Positions 34,292 to 42,327 of a DNA stretch of 64,000 nucleotides are shown in pieces. The stretch comes from Bacteroidaceae bacterium (lineage in GTDB: Bacteria > Bacteroidota > Bacteroidia > Bacteroidales > Bacteroidaceae), in the NCBI GenBank assembly GCA_017645305.1, contig JAGCPD010000007.1, forward strand, positions 62,001 through 126,000, in the 5' to 3' direction. The notes beneath the pieces are model-generated. The model worked only from the letters and a program-made list of their open reading frames with translations, was not told the origin of the DNA and did no database searches. The position numbers were made by a program, and so were the translations under genes. Every line of letters starts with the position of its first letter. Position 1 is the stretch's first letter.

Positions 34292-35932
34292 ATGAGGAGA
34301 CTAATTTATACATTGTTATTGGCGATTTTATGTGTTGTGGGAGCCGATGCCCAGAAGCAGTCGGGCCACAATGCTGCTATTAGCCGTAACTTGGAGATTC
34401 TTAACGACATATACAAGCAGTTGGATATCTTTTACGTTGATACGCTGAATGCCGATACCGTAATTGGTTGGGGCATACGTTCGTTGCTCAGGCAGGTTGA
34501 CCCCTTTACCGATTACTATCCCCAGGAAGATGAGGAGTTGCGCCAGATGACAACAGGAAAATATGCCGGAATAGGCAGCGTGATACGTTACCATAAGAAG
34601 GAGAACCGTGCGGTAATCAGCGAGCCTTACGAGAACACCCCCAGTCAGCGTGTAGGTTTGAAGGCTGGCGATGTGATTATGCGTGTCGATGGTAAGGATG
34701 TGAAGGGATGGGGAACTTCCAAGGTAACAGGCTTGCTAAGGGGAGAGGCCGGTACAACCTTCGAACTGGTGGTAAAGCGCGGCGGCGAGGAAAAGACCTT
34801 TCATATAACCCGTCAGACCATACAACTGCCTCAGGTTCCGTATTATGGTATAATAGATAACGGAACAGGCTACATTTGTCTTACAGGCTTTACAGAGGGT
34901 GCATATAAAGAGGTTCGTCAGGCTCTTACGGAACTCAAGCAGCAGGGAGCGGAGAAACTGGTACTTGACTTACGCGGTAATCCTGGTGGTTCGGTAAACG
35001 AGGCAGTTGATATTGTTAACCTTTTTGTTCCCAAAGGCCGTAAGGTGGTATATACAAGGGGAAAGATGAAGCACACCGACCGTGATTACTATACGGCAGA
35101 GGAACCTGTTGACACGCTGATGCCTGTGGTGGTGTTGGTAGATGGCGGTTCTGCTTCGGCAAGTGAGATAGTATCCGGCAGTTTGCAGGATATGGACCGT
35201 GCTGTTGTGATGGGCGTCCGTACTTACGGAAAAGGCTTGGTTCAGATGGTGCGCGAAGTGTCTTACGACGGCCATCTGAAGTTGACTACCGGACGTTATT
35301 ACATCCCCTCGGGCCGATGCATCCAGGCTTATGACTACAGGCATCTGAATGCCGATGGTTCCGCAGGAACTGTCCCTGACAGCCTTACCAAAGTGTTTCA
35401 TACGGCGGGCGGGCGTGAGGTTCGTGACGGAGGCGGCATCAAGCCCGATATAGAGGTAATGCCAGACAGCCTTCCTACCCTTATTTACGACTTGGTTGGT
35501 AGCGATGAGTTCTTTGACTGGGCTACGGATTACTGCAGCAGGCATGACCAGATTGCTCCTGCAGGTGAGGTAAAGCTTTCCGACGAGGAGTATAACCAGT
35601 TTGTCCAGTATATTACAGCGTCCGGCTTCAAGTATAACCGTCGTAGCGAGGAAGTCCTCAAAGTGTTGCGCGATGTAGCCAAACGCGAGGGCTACCTTGA
35701 GCAGGCCGAACCGGAGCTCGAGGCGCTGAAAGCCAAGTTCTCGCCTAATATTTCCACCGACCTGCTGCGTTTCCGTAAGGAGATAGAACCGTGCATTACA
35801 GACGAACTGGTACACCGTTATTACTTCCAGCGGGGTGAAGTTAGGCAGCAGCTGGTGGATGATCCGTGTATCCATCGTGTGCGCTCTTTGTTTGCCGATA
35901 TCAACGAATACAATAAAGTACTTGGGAAATGA
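34292..35932 (+). CDS. S41 family C-terminal processing protease
   Basis: This 546-residue periplasmic protease starts with a signal peptide (RRLIYTLLLAILCVVGADAQ). The order is family-typical: an N-terminal helical part, a PDZ domain near residues 80-165 (GIGSVIRYH, VGLKAGDVIMRVDG), the S41 core with LVLDLRGNPGGSV, the catalytic serine in GGSASASEIV, and the catalytic lysine in YGKGLVQ. The C-terminal 170 residues are helical, as in Bacteroidetes tail-specific proteases. ATG 34277 would add five residues. The ATG of a 37-residue protein overlaps its stop (ATGA). Confidence 0.94.
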   Translation: MRRLIYTLLLAILCVVGADAQKQSGHNAAISRNLEILNDIYKQLDIFYVDTLNADTVIGWGIRSLLRQVDPFTDYYPQEDEELRQMTTGKYAGIGSVIRYHKKENRAVISEPYENTPSQRVGLKAGDVIMRVDGKDVKGWGTSKVTGLLRGEAGTTFELVVKRGGEEKTFHITRQTIQLPQVPYYGIIDNGTGYICLTGFTEGAYKEVRQALTELKQQGAEKLVLDLRGNPGGSVNEAVDIVNLFVPKGRKVVYTRGKMKHTDRDYYTAEEPVDTLMPVVVLVDGGSASASEIVSGSLQDMDRAVVMGVRTYGKGLVQMVREVSYDGHLKLTTGRYYIPSGRCIQAYDYRHLNADGSAGTVPDSLTKVFHTAGGREVRDGGGIKPDIEVMPDSLPTLIYDLVGSDEFFDWATDYCSRHDQIAPAGEVKLSDEEYNQFVQYITASGFKYNRRSEEVLKVLRDVAKREGYLEQAEPELEALKAKFSPNISTDLLRFRKEIEPCITDELVHRYYFQRGEVRQQLVDDPCIHRVRSLFADINEYNKVLGK

Positions 35933-36042
35933 GAAGAAGAGACATTCGTAAAGTCAACCGTAACTTCATGTTCGGGGTCATTGGAATGGCAGTTGTTGTC
36001 ATTATGGTAGTGGGGCTATTCTGCTTTTGGTGCCTGAAGTGA
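35929..36042 (+). CDS. 37-residue single-pass membrane protein coupled to the S41 protease
   Basis: An open frame of 37 codons begins at the ATGA that ends the S41 protease gene. It has a very basic N-terminus (RRRDIRKVNR) followed by one strongly hydrophobic segment (GVIGMAVVVIMVVGLFCF) and a short end, as expected for a small inner-membrane protein with its N-terminus in the cytoplasm. The stop-start overlap and the coherent basic-then-hydrophobic composition argue that it is translated. It could be a protease partner or regulator; that is inference. No family recognised. Confidence 0.55.
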   Translation: MRRRDIRKVNRNFMFGVIGMAVVVIMVVGLFCFWCLK

Positions 36043-36090
36043 TAATTATTTGAAGGCCGCAAATACAAATTTTAGCAGAAAAAGCAATTT

Positions 36091-36170
36091 TTTTCACTTT
36101 TCACTTTTCACTTTTAATTTGTATCTTTGCACGCAGAAAGATGAATGTGAGGGGCTTGCAAGTTCCTCAC
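36091..36170 (+). promoter_or_regulatory. rimP leader: TTTTCAC repeats, -7 box and a palindromic hairpin
   Basis: Three TTTTCAC units (36091-36111) precede TATCTTTG at 36122-36129, a TAnnTTTG -7 box. Eighteen bases further on, GTGAGG (36147) pairs with CCTCAC (36165). The loop between them contains the self-complementary CTTGCAAG, so the whole 24-base segment is almost a perfect palindrome. In the transcript this hairpin would lie about 40 bases before the rimP start, a suitable place for control of the rimP-nusA-infB operon. Confidence 0.6.
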
Positions 36171-36209
36171 TTTTCGTTATATATACTTTACCATAAACAA
36201 AAAAGGTAC

Positions 36210-36677
36210 ATGATTAACAAAGCAACAGTACAGCAGGCCGTAGAGGAATGGCTGCAGGGAAAGGACTATTTTCTGGTTGACATCAGCATCAGTGCTGACG
36301 ACAAAATCGTAGTAGAAATAGACCATGCTGATGGTGTGTGGATTGAAGACTGCGCAGATTTGAGTCGTTTTATCGAGGCACGTGTAAGTCGTGAAGAGGA
36401 GGATTATGAACTGGAGGTAGGCAGCGCAGGACTGGGTCAGCCCTTTAAGATACTGCGTCAGTATGAGATTCATGTAGGCAAGTCTGTAGAGACACTGGCC
36501 AAGGACGGGAAGAAGTACCGTGGTACCCTGTTGTCTGTTGATCCGGAAGGCTTTGAGTTGGGTGTTTTGCAGAAGGTAAAGGAAGAGGGCAAGAAGCGCC
36601 CTGTTAACAAGGAGGTTCCCGTACGCTTTGCTTTCGGCGATGTAACCTACACCAAATATCTGATAAAAATAAAATAA
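36210..36677 (+). CDS. rimP: Ribosome maturation factor RimP
   Basis: This 155-residue cytoplasmic protein is needed for 30S subunit assembly. The N-terminal alpha/beta part carries LVDISISADDKIVVEIDHADGV and DCADLSRFIE; the C-terminal SH3-like barrel begins near GKKYRGTLLSV. The frame is open upstream to 36141, but that part overlaps the leader hairpin; MINKATVQQAVEEW at 36210 is the normal N-terminus. NusA follows after 8 bases, the usual gene order. Confidence 0.95.
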   Translation: MINKATVQQAVEEWLQGKDYFLVDISISADDKIVVEIDHADGVWIEDCADLSRFIEARVSREEEDYELEVGSAGLGQPFKILRQYEIHVGKSVETLAKDGKKYRGTLLSVDPEGFELGVLQKVKEEGKKRPVNKEVPVRFAFGDVTYTKYLIKIK

Positions 36678-36685
36678 AAACATAA

Positions 36686-37942
36686 ATGGCAACAACAAAA
36701 AAAGCAGAATCAGTAAACCTGATTGAGTCCTTTGCAGAGTTCAAAGAGACCAAGAACATTGATCGTACCACCCTGATGAGCGTGTTGGAAGAGTGCTTCC
36801 GCAGCGTTATCATCAAAACGTACGGTAGCGATGAGAACTATGACATTATTGTAAACCCAGACAAGGGCGACTTCGAAATCTACCGTAACCGTACCGTTGT
36901 TCCTGACGGTGAGGTGAAGGATTCCAACCTGGAGATAAGCCTTTCAGAGGCACGTCAGGTGGAGGATGACTATGAGGTAGGCGAGGAAGTAAGCCAGTTG
37001 GTAAAGTTCTCAGATTTTGGCCGTCGTGCCATCCTTACCCTGCGTCAGACTTTGGCCAGTCGTATTCTGGAACTGGAGCATGACACCTTGTACAATCAGT
37101 ACAAGGACCGTGTGGGCGAGATAATAAGTGCCGAAGTATATCAGACCTGGAAACGCGAGACCTTGCTGCTCGATGACGAGGGTAATGAGCTTTTGCTGCC
37201 CCGTTCAGAGCAGATTCCCAGCGACTTCTTCCGCAAGGGCGAGAATGCACGTGCCGTTATCTCGCGTGTCGAGAATCCCAACGGCAATCCGCGCATTATC
37301 CTGAGTCGTACTGACCCCATGTTCGTCCAGCGTATGCTGGAGGCCGAGGTTCCTGAGATTCAGGACGGTCTTATTACCATCCATAAGGTAGCCCGTATTC
37401 CTGGCGAGCGTGCCAAGATTGCCGTTGAGAGTTACGATGACCGTATTGATCCCGTAGGTGCCTGCGTGGGCGTTAAGGGAAGTCGTGTACACGGCATTGT
37501 ACGTGAATTGCACGGCGAGAACATCGATGTTGTAACGTGGTCGGCAAACACGCAGATTCTCATTATCCGTGCCCTGGGTCCTGCTCGCGTGAACAGCGTA
37601 GTGCTGAACGAGGAGGAGCATAAGGCCGAGGTTTACCTTGATCCCGATCAGGTATCATTAGCTATTGGCAAGGGCGGTCTTAACATTAAGCTGGCAAGTA
37701 TGCTTACCGGCTACACCATAGACGTGTTCCGTGAGGTTGACAATGCTGATAACGACGATGTCAGTCTGGATGAGTTTACGGATGATATTGAACCTTGGAT
37801 CATCGAGGAGTTCAAGAAGATAGGCTACTCTACTGCCCGTGACGTACTGGCTGAGAGCCGTGAAACGCTCATTCAGCGTACCGACCTTGAGGAAGAGACC
37901 ATAGACGAGGTACTTAAGATCCTTGCAGCAGAGTTTGAATAA
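36686..37942 (+). CDS. nusA: Transcription termination/antitermination factor NusA
   Basis: This 418-residue RNA polymerase-binding protein has an N-terminal domain (residues 1-130), an S1 domain (VGEIISAEVYQ), and KH domains with DPVGACVGVKGSRV and LAIGKGGLNIKLA. A short acidic C-terminal part has a helix-hairpin-helix-like end (FKKIGYSTARDVLAE). Length is normal for Bacteroidetes, which lack the extended C-terminal repeats of enterobacteria. It lies between rimP and infB and is surely in the same operon. Confidence 0.97.
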   Translation: MATTKKAESVNLIESFAEFKETKNIDRTTLMSVLEECFRSVIIKTYGSDENYDIIVNPDKGDFEIYRNRTVVPDGEVKDSNLEISLSEARQVEDDYEVGEEVSQLVKFSDFGRRAILTLRQTLASRILELEHDTLYNQYKDRVGEIISAEVYQTWKRETLLLDDEGNELLLPRSEQIPSDFFRKGENARAVISRVENPNGNPRIILSRTDPMFVQRMLEAEVPEIQDGLITIHKVARIPGERAKIAVESYDDRIDPVGACVGVKGSRVHGIVRELHGENIDVVTWSANTQILIIRALGPARVNSVVLNEEEHKAEVYLDPDQVSLAIGKGGLNIKLASMLTGYTIDVFREVDNADNDDVSLDEFTDDIEPWIIEEFKKIGYSTARDVLAESRETLIQRTDLEEETIDEVLKILAAEFE

Positions 37943-37944
37943 AA

Positions 37945-37990
37945 ACGCTAACCGCTAACCCTTAACCGCTAACCCGTTATCGTTATCGTT
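37945..37990. repeat. CGCTAACCG-type repeat between nusA and infB
   Basis: CGCTAACCGCTAACCC, TTAACCGCTAACCC and then TTATCG units fill most of the 61-base gap between two essential genes. Confidence 0.7.
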
Positions 37991-38003
37991 AAAAAGACAT
38001 ACA

Positions 38004-40913
38004 ATGAGCGTAAGATTAAATAAAGTAACAAAAGAATTCAACATAGGTCTGCAAACGGCTGTAGAGTTCCTGCAGAAAAAGGGATTCTCTCAGGTAGAGG
38101 CCAATCCCAACTATAAGATATCGGACGAGGAGTTCAGTCTTTTGCAGCAGGAGTTCAGTACCGACAAGGGTCTGCGTACTGAGGCAAAAATGCTTATCCA
38201 GCAGCGTCAGGAGCAGACAAAGGAGCGCAAGAAGCCTGCACCTGTAGAAGAGTATGTAGAAGAGAAACCCAGTATTCAGGGACCTAAGATTCTGGGCAAG
38301 ATAGATTTGGGCGGAAAGAAACAGCCGAAGCCTGAAGAGGTAAAGCCTCAGCCTAAGGAAGTGAAGGTTGAGCCCGAAGAAGTGAGGGTTGTGCCTGAGG
38401 AGGTAAAGCCTCAGCCCGAAGAGGTGAAGCCCGCTCCCGCACCAAAGGAAGAAGAACTGGAAGTAGGCATCAAGGAGCAGGAAACAAGGGCTGAAAAGCA
38501 AGAGGCTAAGGTTGAGGAGGAAAGTGAAAAGGCCGAGGAGCAGGAAACTGACAGTCAGGAGCAAGTGCAGAAGCAGGAGGCTGAACCTGTCGTTCAGGTA
38601 GAGGAGAGGAAAAAGCCCGCTCCCAAGAAGAAGGAAATCGGCATTGAGGAAAATGGCGTGTTCCGTCTGGCTCCCACACCCCAACCGGGTCCCGGGCTTA
38701 CCGTGAAGGGCAAGATAGACCTTGACAGCCTGAATCAGAGCACCCGTCCCAAGAAGAAGAGTAAGGAAGAGAAGCGCCGTGAGCGCGATGAGAAGCGTGC
38801 TCAGCAGCAACAGCAACAGCATGCAGCCCAGAGCGAGCGCAAGAAGCGCCTGCGTGTGGGCAAGGAGCGAGTTGATGTTAACGCTGTGGCTAACCAACCT
38901 CAGAACTTCCAGAAGAACAACAATAACAGCAACCAGGGTCAACAGAACGGCGGCGGCAAGAAAAAGAACAAGCAGAAGCAGCAGACATTCCTGCAGCCCG
39001 AGGTTAGCGAAGAGGAAGTTGCAAAGCAGGTACGCGAGACGCTGGCCCGCCTTACCAACAAGAACAACAAGATGGGCAAGGGAGCCAAGTACCGTCGCGA
39101 GAAGCGCGATGCCATCCGTCAGGGTATGGAGGAGCAGCTCGAGAACGAAGCAGCAGAGAGCAAGGTACTGAAGCTCACCGAGTTTGTAACGGCCAACGAG
39201 CTGGCTACCATGATGAATGTGCCTGTAACGCAGGTTATCGGCACCTGTATGCAGATAGGCATTATGGTAAGTATCAATCAGCGTATGGATGCAGAAACCA
39301 TTAACCTTGTTGCTGAGGAGTTCGGCTTTACCACAGAGTATGTAAGTGCTGAGGTAAGCGAGGCGGTAACAGAGGAGGAGGATGCCGAGGAGGATCTCGT
39401 TCCACGCGCTCCCATCGTAACTGTGATGGGTCATGTGGATCACGGAAAGACCTCTTTGCTCGACTATATCCGTAAGACCAACGTCATTGCCGGTGAGGCA
39501 GGTGGTATCACGCAGCACATAGGTGCATATAACGTTACGTTGCCCGATGGCCGTCATGTTACCTTTCTGGATACTCCCGGTCACGAGGCATTTACCGCTA
39601 TGCGTGCCCGTGGTGCTCAGGTAACCGATATCGCCATTATTATAGTGGCAGCCGATGATGACATTATGCCTCAGACCAAGGAGGCCATTGCCCATGCTAC
39701 GGCAGCAAATGTTCCCATCGTCTTTGCCATCAACAAGATAGATAAGCCAGGTGCCAACCCCGAGAAGATTAAGGAGGGACTGGCCAATATGAACTTCCTT
39801 GTAGAGGACTGGGGCGGAAAGTACCAGAGTCAGGATATCAGTGCCAAGCAGGGTATTGGCGTAGAGGACCTTTTGGAGAAAGTCCTTTTGGAGGCAGAGA
39901 TGCTTGACCTGAAGGCAAATCCCAACCGCAAGGCTACGGGTAGCATCATAGAGTCCAGTCTGGATAAGGGGCGTGGCTACGTGGCTACTGTGCTCTTGAG
40001 CAACGGAACCCTGCATGTCGGCGATATTGTGCTGGCAGGTACCAATTACGGTCGTGTAAAGGCCATGTTGGACGAGCGTGGCCGTCGTGTCGAGAAGATA
40101 GGACCTGCTCAGGCAGCTACCATTCTTGGTTTGAACGGTGCTCCTCAGGCTGGTGACACTTTCCATGTGATGGAATCCGACCAGGAGGCACGCGAGATTG
40201 CCACCAAGCGCGAGCAGCTGGCTCGTGAGCAGGGCTTGCGTACCATGAAGCGTTTCGACCTTACAGAACTGGGCCGCCGTATTGCCTTGGGCGACTTCAA
40301 GGAGCTCAACCTTATTGTAAAGGGCGACGTAGATGGTTCTATCGAGGCACTGAGCGATTCGCTTATCAAGCTCTCAACAGAGAAGATTCAGGTGAACGTC
40401 ATCTATAAGGCAGTAGGTCAGATTAGCGAAAGCGATGTTAATATGGCCGCTGCTGCTGAGAACTGTTTCATTGTCGGTTTCCAGGTACGTCCCAGTGCTG
40501 CTGCCCGTAAGCTGGCAGAGCAGATGGGTGTGGATATTCGCTTGTACAGTGTTATCTACGATGCCATAGAGGAGGTAACCGATGCTATGGAGGGTATGCT
40601 CAGTCCTGAAATAAAGGAAGAGGTAACCGCTCAGGTAGAGGTTCGTCAGGTATATCATATCAGCAAGGTGGGTGTTGTTGCCGGTGCATACGTTTTAGAG
40701 GGTAAGGTAAACCGTACCAACAAGGCCCGTGTCATTCGCGACGGTATTGTGGTTCACACGGGTGCCATCAATGCCCTTAAGCGCTTTAAGGACGATGTGA
40801 AGGAGGTAACCACCAACTTCGAGTGCGGTATCTCGCTGGTTAACTATAACGACCTTCGCGAGGGCGATATTCTGGAGACCTTCCAGGAGATAGAGATAAA
40901 GGCCAAGCTCTGA
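38004..40913 (+). CDS. infB: Translation initiation factor IF-2
   Basis: This 969-residue GTPase delivers initiator tRNA to the 30S subunit. Residues 1-55 form the IF2-N domain ([13 protein letters not shown]). A long charged linker at about 75-330 contains repeated (P)EEVKPQP units and a Gln/Asn-rich stretch. A second IF2-N domain ([16 protein letters not shown]) precedes the GTPase core with GHVDHGKT (476-483), DTPGHEAF and NKIDKP. Domains II-IV follow to the end. The cvpA start overlaps the stop (TGATG). Confidence 0.97.
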   Translation: MSVRLNKVTKEFNIGLQTAVEFLQKKGFSQVEANPNYKISDEEFSLLQQEFSTDKGLRTEAKMLIQQRQEQTKERKKPAPVEEYVEEKPSIQGPKILGKIDLGGKKQPKPEEVKPQPKEVKVEPEEVRVVPEEVKPQPEEVKPAPAPKEEELEVGIKEQETRAEKQEAKVEEESEKAEEQETDSQEQVQKQEAEPVVQVEERKKPAPKKKEIGIEENGVFRLAPTPQPGPGLTVKGKIDLDSLNQSTRPKKKSKEEKRRERDEKRAQQQQQQHAAQSERKKRLRVGKERVDVNAVANQPQNFQKNNNNSNQGQQNGGGKKKNKQKQQTFLQPEVSEEEVAKQVRETLARLTNKNNKMGKGAKYRREKRDAIRQGMEEQLENEAAESKVLKLTEFVTANELATMMNVPVTQVIGTCMQIGIMVSINQRMDAETINLVAEEFGFTTEYVSAEVSEAVTEEEDAEEDLVPRAPIVTVMGHVDHGKTSLLDYIRKTNVIAGEAGGITQHIGAYNVTLPDGRHVTFLDTPGHEAFTAMRARGAQVTDIAIIIVAADDDIMPQTKEAIAHATAANVPIVFAINKIDKPGANPEKIKEGLANMNFLVEDWGGKYQSQDISAKQGIGVEDLLEKVLLEAEMLDLKANPNRKATGSIIESSLDKGRGYVATVLLSNGTLHVGDIVLAGTNYGRVKAMLDERGRRVEKIGPAQAATILGLNGAPQAGDTFHVMESDQEAREIATKREQLAREQGLRTMKRFDLTELGRRIALGDFKELNLIVKGDVDGSIEALSDSLIKLSTEKIQVNVIYKAVGQISESDVNMAAAAENCFIVGFQVRPSAAARKLAEQMGVDIRLYSVIYDAIEEVTDAMEGMLSPEIKEEVTAQVEVRQVYHISKVGVVAGAYVLEGKVNRTNKARVIRDGIVVHTGAINALKRFKDDVKEVTTNFECGISLVNYNDLREGDILETFQEIEIKAKL

Positions 40914-41290
40914 TGTGGATAGAGGTAGTGTGCCTTTGTGCCCTTCTGTACGGTCTTGTACGCGGATGGTTAAACGGTCTTATCAAGGAGCTGCTTTCCA
41001 CAGGCGGCTTCCTGATAGGCTTAGCCATAGCATATTACTATTATAAGCTGGTAGGTTGCAGCATCTGGGTTTTTGTTGTCATCGCTCTTGTCACTCCCAT
41101 CGTGTTAGGGTGGATGGCAACGTTGCTTACCAAAATGCTGGATCACGTTTGTGCCATAGGTTTCCTGAACCGCCTTGCGGGTGCCATAGTGGGATGCCTT
41201 AAATGGGCACTTCTCGTGGGCTTCATCCTTTTGATGATTGATAAGTTTGAAACTCTGAAGCAGCAGTTTTTTGAAGCGATTAGCGGTTAG
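40913..41290 (+). CDS. CvpA family membrane protein
   Basis: This 125-residue inner-membrane protein has four hydrophobic segments (starting VVCLCALLYGLVRGW, then LLSTGGFLIGLAIAYYYY). G(L)-K-E(L) motifs characteristic of the CvpA/colicin V production family are present: GLIKELLSTGGF and RLAGAIVGCLKW. It overlaps the infB stop codon, so translation is coupled. Bacteroidales often place cvpA directly before sufB; here 11.7 kb of accessory DNA intervenes. Its last codons already consist of the GCGGTTAG repeat sequence. Confidence 0.88.
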   Translation: MWIEVVCLCALLYGLVRGWLNGLIKELLSTGGFLIGLAIAYYYYKLVGCSIWVFVVIALVTPIVLGWMATLLTKMLDHVCAIGFLNRLAGAIVGCLKWALLVGFILLMIDKFETLKQQFFEAISG

Positions 41291-41311
41291 TGGTTAGCGA
41301 CCCATAAGACC
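41279..41311. repeat. AGCGGTTAG repeat at the 3' end of cvpA
   Basis: ATTAGCGGTTAGTGGTTAGCG followed by ACCCATAAGACC belongs to the same family as the repeat at 27667. It provides the last codons and stop of cvpA and marks the left edge of the accessory insertion. Confidence 0.7.
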
Positions 41312-41395
41312 TATAAAAAGGTAAAACTTTCCCCATAGCCCCCCCTTTTAATATTTTTTAACAAACAAAGAAGGGCGGAAATACGGAAAAGTCTT

Positions 41396-41403
41396 TACCT
41401 TTG
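41396..41403 (+). promoter_or_regulatory. -7 box (TACCTTTG) of the mntA-hepT operon
   Basis: TAnnTTTG lies 75 bases before the mntA ATG. The leader contains TGCGTCTCGCGCGCA, a short GC-rich inverted sequence that could act as operator. Confidence 0.55.
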
Positions 41404-41478
41404 TCGCTTAAGAGTGCACTTTTGCGTCTCGCGCGCATAATTAAATAAGGTAAAAACGCTAAGACAGCTAAACGACTA

Positions 41479-41787
41479 ATGTCATACAGAGACAGTGTTT
41501 CAAATAAGATAGCGAGCTATTTCGAGTCCCAGCCTGTGCTGAAAGCATGGCTTTTTGGTTCTGTAGCACGGGGTGAAGAGAATGATAAAAGTGATATTGA
41601 CATACTCTTCGTGCCGGACGACAGCGAGAAGCCTTTTACCCTGTTCACGATGGGGGGGATGTATATGGATCTGCGAAAACTCCTTGGTAGAGAGATAGAT
41701 CTTGTCGAAGATGGCTCTTTGCGACCATATGCAGTCGAAAGCGTTGAACGTGACAAAATATTGATTTATGAGAGAAAGGGCTCGTGA
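41479..41787 (+). CDS. mntA: MntA-type nucleotidyltransferase antitoxin
   Basis: This 102-residue minimal nucleotidyltransferase has AWLFGSVARGEENDKSDIDI, the GSxxRG...SDxDL metal-binding signature, with a third acidic residue in REIDLVED. In MntA/HepT systems this protein AMPylates the HEPN toxin and thereby silences it. The gene overlaps the HEPN gene downstream by 20 bases. Confidence 0.88.
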   Translation: MSYRDSVSNKIASYFESQPVLKAWLFGSVARGEENDKSDIDILFVPDDSEKPFTLFTMGGMYMDLRKLLGREIDLVEDGSLRPYAVESVERDKILIYERKGS

Positions 41788-42154
41788 TAAAGGCAGGTTG
41801 TATGACATCGTAGATTATTCTAACAAAGCTTTGAAGATGATAGAAAACCATCCTTTTGAAGCATTTGTGGACGACATGACAATTTATTTTGCTGTCATGA
41901 AGTGTGTAGAAATAGTAGGCGAAGCAACCTATATGCTTTCCAAGGATTTTAAAGAGGAACATCCAGATATTCCTTGGGAGCAAATACAGGGGCTACGACA
42001 TATTTTGGTTCATGGATACGAGCAGATAAAGCCTAAACTCCTTTATAATACAACGATAAATGATCTTCCCCTGTATCGAGACCAAATCGAGAGTTTCCTC
42101 AATAATACGGATTGGAAAGCATGGGAGGGTAGAACCTCATCCTATGATTCTTAA
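41768..42154 (+). CDS. hepT: HepT-type HEPN toxin (DUF86)
   Basis: This 128-residue all-helical protein has the HEPN active-site motif RHILVHGY (Rx4HxY), together with CVEIVGEATYMLS upstream, as in DUF86/HepT ribonucleases. The tyrosine two positions after the histidine is the residue modified by MntA in studied systems, so the target site is intact. The start at 41768 overlaps the mntA end. It probably cleaves RNA when freed from the antitoxin; target unknown. Confidence 0.9.
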   Translation: MRERARDKGRLYDIVDYSNKALKMIENHPFEAFVDDMTIYFAVMKCVEIVGEATYMLSKDFKEEHPDIPWEQIQGLRHILVHGYEQIKPKLLYNTTINDLPLYRDQIESFLNNTDWKAWEGRTSSYDS

Positions 42155-42187
42155 CATAATTTCAATAGCTAAACGACTAATAATAAC

Positions 42188-42277
42188 ATGAATGCAGCAT
42201 CATTGAATAATCTCTGGACTTACATTCAAGGTCTGACACTCACTCCCAGCAACATTGTCATCTTATGGACATTATGA
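42188..42277 (+). CDS. Possible small protein or truncated remnant (29 residues)
   Basis: MNAASLNNLWTYIQGLTL is the typical beginning of a family of small Bacteroidales proteins (about 70-100 residues) often seen beside toxin genes. Here the frame stops after 29 codons. This is either a truncated remnant or a microprotein; the missing C-terminal half favours a remnant. The rest of the gap 42155-42327 contains nothing I can assign. Confidence 0.35.
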   Translation: MNAASLNNLWTYIQGLTLTPSNIVILWTL

Positions 42278-42327
42278 TGATAAATAACGCAAGCAGAAAC
42301 TATTATTAATAACAAATAATTACAATT

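Noticed and set aside
38330..38460. EEVKPQP repeats in IF-2 as an inserted element
   Set aside because: A long charged, repetitive linker is normal for bacterial IF-2.
38016..40166. 716-codon open frame on the minus strand
   Set aside because: It lies wholly opposite infB, is leucine-rich without domains, and arises from the codon usage of infB. No promoter or ribosome site fits.
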